The notes under the pieces were generated by a model. The model worked only from the letters and a program-made list of their open reading frames with translations, ran no database searches and had not been told where the DNA came from. From Diospyros lotus (taxonomy: Eukaryota > Streptophyta > Magnoliopsida > Ericales > Ebenaceae), in the NCBI RefSeq assembly GCF_014633365.1, contig NC_068338.1, positions 52,029,716 through 52,093,715 on the forward strand: a stretch of DNA of 64,000 bases. Reading direction: 5' to 3'. Positions 38,176 through 58,200 of the stretch are shown here, in pieces. Every line of letters starts with the position of its first letter. The stretch's first letter is position 1. Both the position numbers and the translations under genes were made by a program.

Positions 38176-39286
38176 ACAGGCTAAACAAACTTGCCGCGGG
38201 CACTAATTTCATGGGTTTTGACTCTGATTTGATGTGGGAGCTGGGATACATCCATTGAGATTACCAGATTAGTTGTTTTGTTTTTCTTTTTCTTTTTCTT
38301 TTTTTGTTATGATTTTCCTCCTCACCCCCCCCCCCCCCCCCCCCTATTATTTTTCTCATGTTTCCCAAATTTTCTTTAGTTTTTGGAATGGGTGAATCGT
38401 GAAGGTGTCCCAGTGCAAAGGCTTTGGCTGCTGATGGAACGAACTGTTGGGGATGTAGAGTAATTAAATTAGCTAGCTAGCTTTTCTAGTTCTAGGAATA
38501 TAGTGAGTCCATTGTGCGGGTTCCTGAATTCAGCTTGTTACTGTAATTGAAGACCAGGGGTTGAGACTCAGACAGAGACTGAGACTGCTGTTGGATTAAC
38601 CAAAAATTAGGTCCGGTCCCATGTATACAACTTTGTTGTGCAGGAAGAATTCTTATTTTTGGTTCATTGGTCGAAAGTTTATATGTATTTGCCCTCATAT
38701 TTGTGTTTTGTGTATCATAGCTTTTGTTGATTTATATGCTGAGGCAGCATGCTTTACTCTCAGGATTGTCTTTTTACCACCCACCGACTGTTGTGAATCC
38801 TGATGTTCTTTTGGGCCATTTATTTAGCAGTATGATAGAGGAGTAACTCAAAACTCATTGGCCTGGTCATCTATTAACTCATTGTGAGGCTGCTATTGCT
38901 TGGTTGGGTGGGTTGTCTACGGGAATAAGTACCTGGTTCCAAGATAAGAGAGATTTAATCATCTATTGCGGTAGGGTAGGGTAGGGTGTCCTTATTATAA
39001 TAGGGCAGGGCATTACTAAACCATGAAAGATGGGAAAATGTAATTCTTATTAATAAGACTTGGAAACCAACCCAACTCTGTCAACCAGTGTTCCACTCCT
39101 TTGGCCAAATAACTTAATCATCCATTCCTTCTATTTATTGTTTGTTGGGGCAGGGCTTGCTATGAAAATGTTAATTTAATTTAAATATTTTTTTATGGTA
39201 TTTATGTATTAATGTATATAATTATTATGTATTGAATAAAATACAAATGGAGGATCAGTGTTTATGAATCACATCACATGTATATA

Positions 39287-39318
<32 letters not shown>

Positions 39319-39639
39319 GGGGGGGGGGGGGGGGGGGGGGCAACGTCCCAACGAAAGCAGAGAAGAGCATCAGAAAAAGGAATGGGAAGAAGAAGCTGCA
39401 ATCGAATCGTCCCCGATCGTTGAATTCTACTACCGAGATACATACATACATTTTTGTGTAGAAATTAGAGGTTGTAATTGATAATTCGGGTGGTCGTCGC
39501 AAGCCTTGCGTCTTGTCTTGATCAAGAAGAAAGCTGTTCATCTCTGACGCGTTTGCGAGGAGCTTAAATCTGATCTTCCTTCGCAGAAGGGGAGAGGGAA
39601 GACAAGTCTTTAATCGCGCTGATCAAATCGGCATCGGCC
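38176..39639. other. XPO1 3' untranslated region and ARFB1 upstream region
   Basis: About 1.5 kb between the exportin stop and the ARF start, both on the plus strand. It contains a 20-base C run (38325-38344) in the presumed XPO1 3' untranslated region, a GGGTAGGGTAGGGT-like run near 38974-38988, and the TA/GA/G microsatellite at 39281-39340. No coding region is supported. Confidence 0.6.
39281..39340. repeat. Compound (TA)n-(GA)n-G23 tract upstream of ARFB1
   Basis: TA repeats run to about 39302, GA repeats to 39317, then 23 consecutive G at 39318-39340. It lies about 300 bases before the ARF start codon, in the presumed promoter or leader. Confidence 0.9.
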
Positions 39640-45196
<5,557 letters not shown>

Positions 45197-46164
45197 CTGA
45201 CCAGGTAAAACAAGCACCCTGGCATTTGCCATCCATCCATCCGCCCTTTCAATTCACTTGCTATTCGATTGTCTTCCACAGGCCACTCGACGCCCTGCGG
45301 TGGCTGTTCAAGCTGAAAAAGATGACTTCTCAAGCCTTGGAACTGAAGATGATTTTTTGGGTTGATTTTGTGAAGTTTCTTAGGCGCTAGCAACGACCTT
45401 AATTGGCACTTTGATCTGTCAATCCTTCAGTATATATTATCATTTATCTGTATGATGATGCAGCCTTGCCCTTGCCCGGAAGATCAGTAACAGTGATTTA
45501 TCTGTGCTTTGATAGTTGGTTGACACTGTTGACACGTTTTATACGAAAATAGTCGGTGTTTTATCTCTCGCACACACAAATAAGTACGAAAAATATTATT
45601 GATATATTTTTGTGTATTTCTTGAGCTACATAAAGGTATACCAATGACAAAAAAATCTCATGAGGCACGTAGAGACACATGTGAGGCGCAGGGTATTTTA
45701 GTTATAATACTCCCCTATGTAGTCCAAAATGTACAAAATGGTTGTACATCTAGCATGATTCAATAAGTACTCTTTTCAAAACAATTTTGTCCAGATATTA
45801 TGTTATCTGACTGATGTGATATCACAATCTAATCATATAATACTATCTATTTAGATTACACTATAGTTAATTGTTAATTTATTTTAATTTTTTGAAAAAA
45901 TAAATAAATAAATACTTGAAATGTTTGTGGCATTTTCATATTCTTGAGAAAGCCATTAATGTCATCAACTCGCTTAAAATCCAAAGCAAACAAATATCGG
46001 ATGTTGCTTTCGGTTGCTATCCCACTTGAAAAACGAACAGAACTAAGTAAGCTCCAACGATGTATGGAGGGCTAGCTGGGCCGGCTGCTTCCATTTCAGT
46101 TGCCGCAACGATTAACTACCACTCCTTCCCGACCACACAAAACCAAACACGCCACTGCCGCACA
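45197..46164. other. ARFB1 3' region and RSH-like gene upstream spacer
   Basis: No separate gene is seen. Bases 45282-45365 would be coding only if the alternative ARFB1 splice is used. The rest is AT-rich up to about 46050. Confidence 0.55.
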
Positions 46165-46206
46165 TATAAATATACATATATATAGAGAGAGAGAGAGAGA
46201 GAGAGT
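46165..46206 (+). promoter_or_regulatory. Putative TATA box and GA repeat of the RSH-like gene
   Basis: TATAAATA at 46165-46172 is followed by a TATATATA stretch and a GA microsatellite (about 46184-46206). The start codon is at 46289, giving a leader of roughly 90 bases if transcription begins about 30 bases after the TATA box. Confidence 0.4.
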
Positions 46207-46288
46207 TGTTGGCTTCCGTTTTCTCGTCCAAGCGATGTGATTTTTTCTCAATTCTTTTTTGTTTTGTGTGTGAGATTTGGAACCAGCA

Positions 46289-49200
46289 ATGTGTTCACGC
46301 CAAACCTCTTCGATCTTTCGCAATAATTCGTACTTTCTTCACCATTCGAATCGGAAAATTCGCGATTCGATGAAGTTCCGGTGCGTGCTTGATCAAATTG
46401 TGCCCAAATTCGCGGTGTCGTCGTCACTGAGCTCGGTGTTCACCTCGGCCAACGTGATTGCGGCGGCCGCCGCGGCGGAGTCGGGTACGGTACACAGCGC
46501 GGTGGCGTCCGCCATAACGCATGTGGCTGTCACCGCCGTTGCTATCGCCTCGGGCGCTTGTCTTTCAACTAAGGTCGATTTCTTGTGGCCGAAAGTGGAG
46601 GAGCAACCCGGTGAGCTCACGCTTTCTTAACAACTAGGTCTTTCTCGTGAAGAAGAACTATTATTTTTTCTTTAAAAGCAAAAATTGCTGCAGTTGAATT
46701 TCCTGTTTTTGAGTTTCTGGCTGTCTAGTCGCTTCATTTTGTTTCAAAATGCTCTATATTCGTTGAAAGTAATTTCTGTGTCATCTTCACAAAAGCAGGG
46801 GGAAAGTGTGGGATGGAATCTATTGTCTAATTTTTTTTGGTTTATTTATTTTTATATGTTATTTTATTTCGTATGGAAGACTGTTGCGTAAGTTGATTGC
46901 CTATGTACTGCAGTTAGTTATGTCATGTTAACATTATTCAATGCACTGCAGGCTCACTTATACTGGATGGAGTGGATGTAACTGGCTATCCTATATTTGC
47001 TGATGCGAAGGTTTACCGTCTGTACTGGCATTGTTGAATTGCATGCACTCCATTATTGAATTGCCTCTAAGATAATAAATATTTGAAGGCAGGTGCAAAA
47101 GGCAATTGCATTCGCTAGGAAAGCTCACCTCGGACAGTTAAGGAAAACAGGAGACCCTTATTTGACTCACTGTATACATACAGGAAAAATCCTAGCAGTC
47201 TTAGTTCCATCAAGTGGAAACCGGGTATGCATCCCTTTTCCTGCTATATTATTTCTTTCATACTTTAGCATCTAGTACAACTTCGACTGCCCAAAGTTTC
47301 AAACTGACTGATCTTTGTTCTTTTCTTCTTTTTTGTGTTACTTTTTGAGGAAAAGTATGAGAGACCATTCTTCTTTCAGTTGGGGAGAATGAGCTATGCT
47401 GGAGAACATCCACTATCTTATTGACTCTTTCTTCACTATTATCCATCTCTCTATGCATGAGTTGATTCATTGCTCAGTTGTGTATATTATGATCGTGCAA
47501 GCCTCCTGCTGTTCATGTTGTTATTGTGATTTCTGAGACCTTGCCAAAGGAGTGAATAATTTGGCAAATCGTGCATAATTTGTTTCACTCACAACAGGAG
47601 TACTTGCTTCCAAAAATACAATAATTTTAACATTTTGTTAGTTGTCTTTGTTGGCTTTAGGGCTTCTGTAGAACTATCCATAACGAAGTGATGCCAATTT
47701 GGACCATCTGCCAGTTATAAAGTGGACTGTTAATTTCTGCTTATAAATGCTTGGGTAGAAATTTTTTATATAATAACTTCCTGCCCTTGCTTGCTTAATT
47801 ACATATGCACTTATAAAAAGCCCAGTCCCCTTTCTCTAAGGAAAAAGTAAGCTCCAATTTATAAAGCAAATTTAGACTAAACTATCGGTCTGCAGGGGGG
47901 TTTCTCATTCTTTGGTCCTGTATTGCCAAAATGGTGAACCTGTTGGCATTTCTCATTTTTTTTAAGTATTGCCAAAATTACCAAACTGTATGTTCTTTCA
48001 GAGTTAGAGAACTTCTTCCTCTTTTCATATTTTTTTCTTTTATATCCTGAACATTACATAAATGATCAGCAAAAAGGAATCATATACACAAAGCATTTCT
48101 AAAATTTCATACTGACTTCCCATCGAAATAAGTTAAGTTTTGTAAACTATTAATTGATCCCCTTGATTTCCTTTTGCATTTATATTTCTGTTCTGGTATG
48201 CTCTTTTTTTTTTTAAAGTATTTATATAAACATTATGGAGGGTAAAGGAAAGTTCTATCTGCAGAAAATGGCCATTACTGATCAATGTATTGTGACAATT
48301 TTGTAAACGTTGCTGAAATATGGATCTAGCTTGTTGTCTGTGATAATGAAACCAAGCAATGTTGTTAATGGAAAATGAATATTAACAATTTAATTACCAT
48401 TTTCATTGAACATAGTGTTGTGGTAAGGCAGAAATAGCTGGTGCTGGAAATATCTCATTTACAATATGTGTTATATATAAGTTGCCTCCTGCATAGAGCA
48501 TACATTTCCATCCTATTGATTCCTTCACTGGAGTTTCAATTGTGTGTTGTAGGCTGTCGATACAGTTGTGGCTGGGATTCTCCATGATGTGGTTGATGAT
48601 ACATGTGAAAGTTTGGACAGCATAGAGAGAGAGTTTGGTGATGATGTAGCAAAGTTGGTAGCTGGAGTTTCCAGGTTAAGTTATATTAATCAGGTAGAGT
48701 TAATTCGCAGAATTAATAATGAAACTCAATGGTTCTCTTTTAATCAAAAAGGTTACAAGTAGCAGTCTCAGTCCATCAATAATTCATTTTTCTTCTTCAT
48801 GCAATGGTTAGCAGGAATATTGAGTTGGCCCATTATAGTACAGCTGGTAAGGAAGTTTCTGAACTTAGATGTGGTAGGGATAAAAGGCCTTCCATGTCAG
48901 AGGTTAATGGAAGATGCTAGTGAATGATCAAATGCATTTTTAAGTCAGATATTGGCTAGTTGAAAATTTAATTTCTTTGGTTTTATGGAAGTCCCGCCTC
49001 AAGGCCATTTGGTGAACTTCTTTGGTTCCTTATGAAGATCTTTTTTCTTTTTCCTTTCATATTCTCATGAAACAAATGAGGAAAATTTCGATTAAGAAAG
49101 ACATATGTGGGTTAGTATAATTGTTGGCATTCTATTCAGGATTCCAGGAGATACTGGTTCTGGTATTTTGATTGCCCAATGAAATATAGAACAAAGTATT

Positions 49201-52200
49201 GTCACAGGAAGACATACAAATAAGATTCACTTCTTGTATGACCCACAATGAATTCAATTGAATTCCACATATACTAGTTTTCTGGATTAAATAAACTATC
49301 TTCCTTTCTTACCATGGTTTTGTGTCACTTCAATTACTAATTTGAATTTGAAAAATCTGTTTCATTGAAATTACCCTTCTTGTTCCATGCACCGATTTGT
49401 GTCCAGTGAGATTGTACTATTTCCTCTTGTCCCATTTAGTGAAGTTGTATGTTCTTCATCTTGTGCTTAATTGATAATTCTTTATGCAGTTGTTAAGAAG
49501 ACATCGCAGGGTAAACATGAATGGCAGCTCTCTCGGTCAAGGAGAGGTAGAAGTTTCCAACCACATCAGTTTTTATTTTCCTTGCTGGATATGTTTACAT
49601 CTACATCAAGCTAAAACCCAGCCATGGATTCCATATACATTTAATTATAAGTGTTTGTGTACTGATAATATATAACTTGTCAATAATCTTAACAAAATAT
49701 ATTATATGCCTTGGTAACCTTCAAAAAAGAAAAAGTATTCTGAATCATATAGTGGTTGTGACAACAAAACACTGTTAGCGAACCATGAAGTGGATTAATC
49801 ATCATTGTCACTACTGCATTGCAAGGGACAAACTAACTGTTGTCAATTTATTTTCTTAAGTTTGTCATTTTAGCTTCTTAAGAGGTCATTTTTATCAATG
49901 GGACTTGCTGTTGATCATACATATCTTTGTCTTGTATAGGTTAATCCCACATTGCTTATCATATTGCACATATATTTAGAAAAAAAAATTATCCTTATAA
50001 CTTATAGTACAATGGTACAATCTGGTTTTTCATCCATTCAATAGTTCATGTGAACACCTTGATGGAGGGTTGAAACATATTACCTTTCTTGCTAACTAGT
50101 TAATTTTACTTATCCATGCTGGTCAATTGGCTTCCCTTGAATATTGTGGGAAAAGAAAGTATCTGGGTTGGGTTTCTACCTAACAACATAAAAAGGTGAC
50201 AAAAAAGAGGCATGATGTCTTGAGTTCTTACTTCTTGTATTTCTGATAGCCTGCAATTTTGTCTTCTAGGCACATAATATACGAGTCATGCTGTTAGGCA
50301 TGGTACACGATCCCCGTGTGGTGCTGATCAAACTTGCAGATCGTCTTCACAACATGAGAACCATGTATTGGCTAGAACCTCATTTCATATTCTCTTACCC
50401 TCATGTCTATGAAATGTTTTCTTTGTTTTTTTTCTTTAAAATTTACTTCTCAGCTGAAATTAATCTTGCTTCTCTTTTGTAAAAACATTGTTATTATATT
50501 ATTATTTCATTGGTTCTTTTAATTTTGCATTTATCATCTTCTTCCTAGTCATTTTTAGCTTACTTAAAAATTTTCATGGATGGCAATAGTGAAGAAGTTG
50601 ACTTGTATAGTTAAATTAACATGGTTCTTACTCCTTGAAGATGACTTTTCTGACAGTTATGCTCTTCCCTTAGCCAAGGCTCAAGCAGTTGCTCAAGAGA
50701 CGCTAGTTATTTGGTGCTCACTTGCTTCCAGATTGGGTCTATGGGCCTTAAAAGCTGAACTGGAAGATCTGTGTTTTGCAGTACTTAAGGTGGCTAATAG
50801 TTTTATCAGTTGTTTACAAGTGGATGCCCTTGTACAAAGGGGAGGGAAATGCCATGTAAATTAACAAAGACTTGCCTATTCTACTTGCAGCCTCAAGTGT
50901 TCCGTCAAATGCGAGCTGACCTCGCTTTAATGTGGAGCCCTGGCAACAGGGCAAGCAATCTGCGAAGAATGTCTGCAAAAGCCAGCTTGCCTGTGCCATC
51001 AAATGAAAAAGGCTCTGTTATCGACTATGAAAGATCTGCAGCAATAGATGAGGACAACACAAGCATGAGGGTAATTAAGAATCCTGTTTGGGAAGTTTTT
51101 CCCTTATGCTTAAACTGGGTCAAAATCCAATTTTTGACATTTGTTTGCCTAGGTTAGGCTTTAGTGGTGCCAATATTAATATCTCTACTCACTTTCTCTG
51201 AACAGGCGCTAGATGAATGGTTAGTACCTTTTTGGGGAAGCTCTAAATTTGTGTCAGATTTAGTTTTAGGTTCCCTATTCAACTGACGCAGCGTGTTGCG
51301 CGAGTGTAAAAAAATACACCAAAATAAACCCTTGAAAGAACAAACTTCAATGGCCGAAGCTTGGCCTTCAAGAAGACGCAAAAACAAGATTGTTTTGTTA
51401 AGAAAACCCAAATAGGTTGCTGAAATTTGATTGAGAAAAACTTGATTACAAACTCTAGATCCCAGGCATATTTATAATATTTTGCTAATCCAAATCCATC
51501 TAATATTTGTAAACAAAATCCAACTAGAATCTTAATAAAAATAAATCCTAATCAAACATGAAATAGAATTCTAAATCAAGTAGAATCCTAAAACATATGA
51601 AGTATTAAAATATTGTTCTGGTGCTACTATTCCGGCATGGTCGACTCGGCCTTGGCTTGGGCCAGGGTCTTGATCAGTGTCCGCATCATTCACCTCCACT
51701 TGAGAAGAATTCGTCTTCGAATTATGATCCGAGTATGATAACTCAACATCTGGTAAATACAAAGAAAGATCAGCAACATTGAATATTTTGGAAATACCCA
51801 TATGATTAGGCAAATCCACAACATAAGCATTATCATTGATCTTCTTTCTAATCTTATAAGGACCATATTTCTTTAGCTTGAGCTTGTTCTGCTTCCCTGC
51901 TAGAATCCGTTCCTTCTTCAAGAATATCATGACTTCATCTCCAACTGCAAATACATTGTGCTTCCTATGCTTGTCAGTTGTCGCCTTGTACTTTTTATTT
52001 GTGCAACTTTTGCTTGATATCTTCTTGAACCGCTTGAACTTTTCTGCTAAGGGAACATGAGCAAAGACTTTCCTTCCTCTCTTAGCCCTATCTTCGTTGG
52101 CATGGGTCCAACCATTACCGTGTTTGTTTCCCTCTTCCTCCACTGTATTATTACTGTTAGATTGAGGACGTTGAACCTTCCATCTTGAGCGTTTCTCTAA

Positions 52201-55200
52201 TTTGGTAGATCTTACCATAGATCCTCCTCCTCTCATCAGCTTTCTTGATTTTAACTCCTCAACAGCTTCCGAATTCATCCCTAGATTTTTCTTGCCTTGA
52301 GAAGCATTCTTTTGCAACTGTTTCGAATAGAGGCTTATTCCATGACTACCAACAGTCACTCCATCACTTAAAATATTGATGCTTGAATCCTTCTTTGGTC
52401 TAAGCACTTGATCAGCTATAGCAACAGCTGCTACAACATTCTTAGTTTCGAAATCTAATTTCAGATCAATACCGAAAGCAGTTGCACTACCCGAGTTAAC
52501 TAGCCTGGGAGATCCAACATCTCTATCCACAAAGAGATCCTTGTGACCATCTTGCTTTTGCAATCACAAAAGTGAATATGTTCCTATTGCCTTCGATTCA
52601 ACCATGCCAGAGCCTAAATAAATAGTAGAACGATTTGTTACTACGGCCTCCATCTCCTTTAAAGTCGCAAGCCGATCAGAAGAAACACCACCTTCCTTGG
52701 ATTGCGAAGCAATGCCTAAGCCCTCGGGACTAAAAAATACCCCAGTATGAGTCAACAACCTTGGAGTTTCTGTCATGTTAGCAGCATAAACCAAACTTGA
52801 GTTTGCAAACGTTGAGGTTACTGGGACAACATAATGTTCGAGATTAAGTTCCAAACTCACCGAAAAGCCATTCTTTAGTTTATACTCATAATCTCCCCAA
52901 TGGTTGTGTTGTTGCGCTTTCCTCCTAACCCCTCTACCACTAGGGTTGGCTATCATACGACCAAGATCATCCTCATCATCGCTATCATCCATCATTGGTC
53001 TTCTAGGATTAATGAGGACAGGATTAATGGCTGGTCTTCCCGGTTTAACGTAGCTGGCTTGATTCACACCATTAGTCCGGTTCTGATTATCCTTAACTTG
53101 TAAAACGCCCAATTGGTTGCGGATTCGCTCCAATTGTTGTTGCATTGTATGAGTTATTTCCCGTTGTTCTTCGATTGCTCTCCAAATCACAGGCAACCCT
53201 CGATCATCGTCACGAGGCTAGTTGCTACCGTTACCTTCAAAATTGGCCATCTAATTGATTGATGAACCGCTCTGATACCACTTGACATAGCATGTAGCGC
53301 AGGTGTAAAAAAACATACCAAAATAAACCCTTGAAAAAGAAAACTTCAATGGCCGAAGCTTGGTTTTCAAGAAGACTCAAAAACAAGACTATCGCAAAAA
53401 CAAGACTGTTTTGCTAAGAAAACCCAAATAGGTTGCTGAATTTTGATTGAGAAAAACGTGATTACAAACTTTAGATCCTAGGCACATTTATAATATTTGG
53501 CTAATCCAAATCCATCTAATATTTGTAAACAAAATCCAACTAGAATTCTAATAGAAATGAATCCTAATCAAACATGAAATAGAATCCTAAATCAAGTAGA
53601 AACATGAAGTAGAATCCTAAATCAAATAGAATCCTAAAACATATGAACTATTAAAATATTGTTCTGGTGCTACTATTCCGGCGTGGTCGGCTCGGCCTTG
53701 GCTTGGGCCGGGTCTTGATCAGTGTCCGCATCATCAACTAGATGTTGTTACTGATTTTCGTAAACACACACATGATAGTCTGTGTACTATTAACATAGTA
53801 TTGTTAACCGATTTTTAAGTTGAGTAAAAAGTAGTTGTGGCAATGGGAAGTTTGAGAATGTAAAGGCCCTAAAACACTTTTAGGCCCTTGACTTTATAAA
53901 TCTGCCTTTACCTCTCTCAAGGGAAAGAAGGGGAAAAAGAGCTGGAGGAGGATGAGAGAAGGAGGCGGGTAGCAGAAGAAGTAGAGAGAGGAGGAAGAGT
54001 GAAAAGGAGCAAGAGGAGGAGAAGGATAAAAGAAGCAAGAAGAAAAGGAAGGAGAAGCACAAGAAGCAAAAGGAGCAGGATGTAGAGAAAACCAATTGGG
54101 CTTCAAAGGAAAACCCAAAATTTGGGGTTGGGGGGGGATTAAAATAAGAAACCCAGATTTTGGAAGTTGGGCAAACCCCAAATTTGTGGATAGAGCCAAA
54201 ATCTAGTTTGAGGAAGAGGAAGAATCCAGTTTGGGGGAAGACAAGAATGAGTGTGGGGGGCGGGGGGGGCGGTTAGATTACACGAAAACGGGAAAAATTT
54301 CTAATACGAAACGGAAACGTGGAAATGAACATTTTTCTAAAAAAAAGGGCATAAATAAAGTCTAAAACGGGAATGGGAAACATTTCGAAAACGGGAAAAC
54401 GGTTCAGAGGAGCTGTTTCCGTGCAACATGGGGGGGGGGGGGGGGACAAAATCTAGAGGATCTGATAATAGAGAGAGAGTTTGGGCTTCAAGAAAAACCA
54501 AAAAACTGGTGAAGAAAAAGAAGAAACCCAACATCAAGGAAGAGGGAGAAACCCGAGTTCAAGGAAAATAAATCAAAACTTGGGTGTAATTGTGAAGAAA
54601 TGAGAGAGAGAAAAATTAGGGTTTTTAGATAGGCATTAATGTAATAAATTTGAAAATAAAACTGGAGTGGTTATGATAGATTACTTTCTGCTCACCTCGT
54701 TATTGTGTTGCACTTTACTCCAAAGTTCAAGTGGGGTATAGGTAGGTTCTTAAAGTTAGGGGTGAACATGCATTTTGGGACCTTAGGAGGTGAAAAGGCA
54801 ATTTTCCCTTCTTTTTTGCCTTTCTCAATGATTCTTCATCTTCACGTGCTGCACGCACCACAAGGATTTTTCATAACAGCCATAGAGGTTCTATAACTGG
54901 CAGTTATGGCCATTATGGTAACCGTAGCAGTGTTAAGGCTGTGTATTGTAATCTCACCTCTATTAGACCCCGATTGAGATGGAGCACACTGAAACTGCTG
55001 CATTATGTTTCATTTGACTTTTTGAACTTTTTGTTGCTCTGTGCCAATTGGTGGTCTCATTTGATTTTAAAAATTTCTGTTGCTGTGTACCAATTGGTGG
55101 CCTTCCCTTGCTAGTTATAAGACTTTTTTTAGCTTAATTTCTTTTTCTCTTTTTTTTGGCATGTAATAGCCATTTGTTCATTGGTAATTTCAATATGTAA

Positions 55201-58200
55201 TAATTATGTTCTCTGCAAAACACGGTGTCTACTAAACTCTCGGAATAAATTTTGATTCGTGGAATCACCAGTACAAGATGATTTGCTGCTAAGGTAATTC
55301 CCAGTGAAACTATATCCTCATATCACCTAGCCAAAATATATATATATATATATATCTTCCCATACCTTTTTCATACATCGGTGGGTAAGCAGTGAAAGTA
55401 TGTCAGCATATTTTTATGGTAGTAGTGAAATTGTTCTTGAAGCAGCAGTACAAGAGCAACTATCACCACTAACGGGAACATAAAGTTTAAAGTTTATCTC
55501 CCTCAATTATGTGTGTTGCTTTTGAGAGTATGTTTGCACATTAATTTGCCTCATCAATTTCAAAATTTTCATGTATTTTCTATTAGCAGGATCTTTTGCA
55601 GGCTGTATTCCCATTTGACCTCTTGCTAGATCGTAGAAAGCGAACTAACTTTCTGCATAATCTTGAGAAGTGTTCAAAGTCTCAAGCAAAACCAAAGGTT
55701 GTAAGGGATGCTGGAATTGCTTTAGCATCATTGGTTGTTTGTGAGGAAGCCCTTGAGCGGGAACTATTTATATCTACTTCGTAAGTTCTGCGTGTTCATT
55801 GTTGCAATGCTGCTTTCTTGTGCTGATAATTGTTGATATTTAAACAAACACATCGCCATATAGTTTAGCAGTTATTATCATCCTTGCTACACATTGTGGT
55901 CACTGTAGTTTCTTTCTTTCTATGTTTGCAGCTATGTTCCAGGGATGGAAGTGACTTTATCAAGCCGTCTGAAAAGCTTGTACAGTATCTACAGCAAGGT
56001 AGCAGCAGATTTGTCATCTCTGATAACAATAATAATAATAATATTAACAATAAAAATAAGAAAAAAGCATGCACTCACCGTGACATGTATATAACCACAG
56101 AAAAGAACGTGCTTTAGTCATGGGGATTTAGACAGAGGAGACATTATATAGACATGTTTTGATATTATTATGGAAATGTATATTCTTGGAAGAGTCAACA
56201 GTGTTCCCCTCTAGATAGGTGAACAGTTTTAGTTTATGCACTGGTTTTCTTGTAGATAGTTCTATTGTCTCAACTGTATGAGATCGCATAAAAGAAGATC
56301 TGGGTACTAATAGTCAAAATTCTGGTATTTGCTAGCATTTTGTAATAATTGTGGGAAGAAGGTAAGTTTTGGCTTTGGTTTCAGATTCATATTCATATAG
56401 AAATGTACCAAGTTTCCTTTGGTGAACTTCCCTTGTAATAGTCATTCAGTCTTATATGAGTTAAAGAAATTGGCACTTATTAGTATCATATTTGTATCCC
56501 TTCAGGAATTTCGTAGTAACTTCTCCAAAAAGTGTGATCTAAACTAATTTTCCCGTAACTTTTTTATTTATAATTCTGTGCCAACATTTGCAAATAACTA
56601 AGATGAGGATGTTAAGGTGGTTCTGCATCTATACAGGAAAAGACAAAATTAGAGACTGGATTATATGTAATGAGGTTAGATTGCCATCTAGTGAAGATAA
56701 GGTGCACAAGATGCAATTAAGATGATTTATACATGTGAGAAAAATACTGTAGATGCACCGGCGAGGTAACCATGTGGAATGGAAGAACTTTGTAGCAAAA
56801 GAGGTAAAGACCAAAGAAAACACAGTGGAATATAATAGCCTTACAGAATATGGCCATGGATAGAGATAGTTGGAGAGCTAGAATTCATCTAGCTGACTCC
56901 ACCTAGTGGGATTAAGGCTTCTGATTGTTGTTGGTGTTGTTTTTAATTTATAATTTTTCATTCTTTCAACAATATAAAGAAATTGATGTAGTGAAAGAGA
57001 ACACTTATATAATAAGTTAGACTCTGATGAAAGCTTTCGAATATGGCATCCTTTGATTATTTTCAGTGTCATATTGCTCCAATTGATTCTCATTCCCCAC
57101 TTTTTTCCTTTTGTGCTATTAGTTACTCACTGAGTGTGTGTGTGGGCATGTAACCAATTACATGTCTGTCTTGTGAATATAGCTTTTGTTTAAGTCCATC
57201 TTATCTTCAATTATCTTCATGTCGTTGAATTTTGACAGCAAGACCTTGCAAAGAACTCTTATGAAAAAAATTTGTTTTATTTACCCAGATGGAACGAAAA
57301 GATGTTTGCATCAAAAAAGTATATGATGCCCGTGCATTGAGGGTAATTGTTGGGGATAAGAATGGGACTTTACATGGAGAGGCAGTTCAGTGTTGTTACA
57401 GTCTTCTCAACATTGTTCACAGGTGAATGACAATAAAAATTGCCTATCCTCTATTTTTGTCAAGCATGAAATGGTTTCTAGCATAAATTGGCGATACAAA
57501 CTGTGTTTCAGCTCTGTTTTGCTTTCCAATGCTGAGACAAGATATTTTTCAGGAAGTCACCATAGTAACTTGTTTGAAAGGGCTTTAAATGATCAATAAT
57601 TAAAAACAGATTTGGCATGTAGCTATTTAATAATATGCTTAAACTGTGATCTTGGGAAATGAGAACTTGTTATATTCCTTTCCCTGTGTGCAGGCTTTGG
57701 ACTCCTGTTGATGGTGAATTTGATGACTACATTGTTAACCCAAAGCCCAGTGGCTATCAGGTTACAAATCCATTTCACTGTTTTCACTGTCAATAAGAGA
57801 CGAGGAATCCAATCACTCATGTTGTTGCATTTGCTCAGACAGATATTATTTTACACTGAAATTACAGAATGTATGTCTTATTTCTGGCACTATAAATCTT
57901 TCCCTGATTGACTTGGAAGATGAAGAAACTATTTTGCCTTCATTTCCTTTATTTTTCCAGTAAAGAGTGGATATATCATATATGCTAGCAAACTGATTAC
58001 TTTTGCAGAAGACTTTGTTCTTTTAGTTCTCAATAAGGAAATTCCAAAATATAATTGCAAGCTAAAATTTTGTATGGATAGCAGCTTGCTGCAAGCTTTA
58101 AAATCATTTACACATTTCTTCTACTATCCACACATTTACTTTAAGATTTTATGTTAAAAGATCTTTCAGTAGTTTATGGGTTTGATTGTGGCCTAATTTA

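Larger units (their letters stand above)
51284..53733 (-). mobile_element. Internally deleted Ty3-type LTR retrotransposon in RSH-like intron 8
   Basis: Two long direct repeats flank an internal region: 51284-51688 (405 bp) and 53283-53733 (451 bp), both beginning TGACR and ending GCATCA on the plus strand. The five-base target duplication TCAAC lies at 51279-51283 and 53734-53738. The element reads leftward: a tRNA-Met type primer site TGGTATCAGAGC (complement of 53269-53280) lies two bases inside the right repeat, and a purine-rich tract (complement of 51689-51702) precedes the left one. The repeats differ by many substitutions and a few indels, so the insertion is not recent. The interior is only 1.6 kb and lacks protease and reverse transcriptase motifs, so it depended on other elements for movement. 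Confidence 0.93.

Noticed and set aside
46277..46288. In-frame upstream extension of the RSH-like protein (four codons)
   Set aside because: It begins at TTG; the first ATG is at 46289.
46393..46620. Minus-strand open frame opposite RSH-like exon 1
   Set aside because: It is a mirror of an Ala/Thr/Val-rich coding exon, with no independent support.
51206..51220. Possible micro-exon (GCGCTAGATGAATGG after an AG) in RSH-like intron 8
   Set aside because: No GT donor follows, and exons 8 and 9 already join in phase without it.
53894..54199. Ser/Phe/Leu-rich minus-strand open frames in RSH-like intron 8
   Set aside because: They are low-complexity translations of a GA-rich tract.
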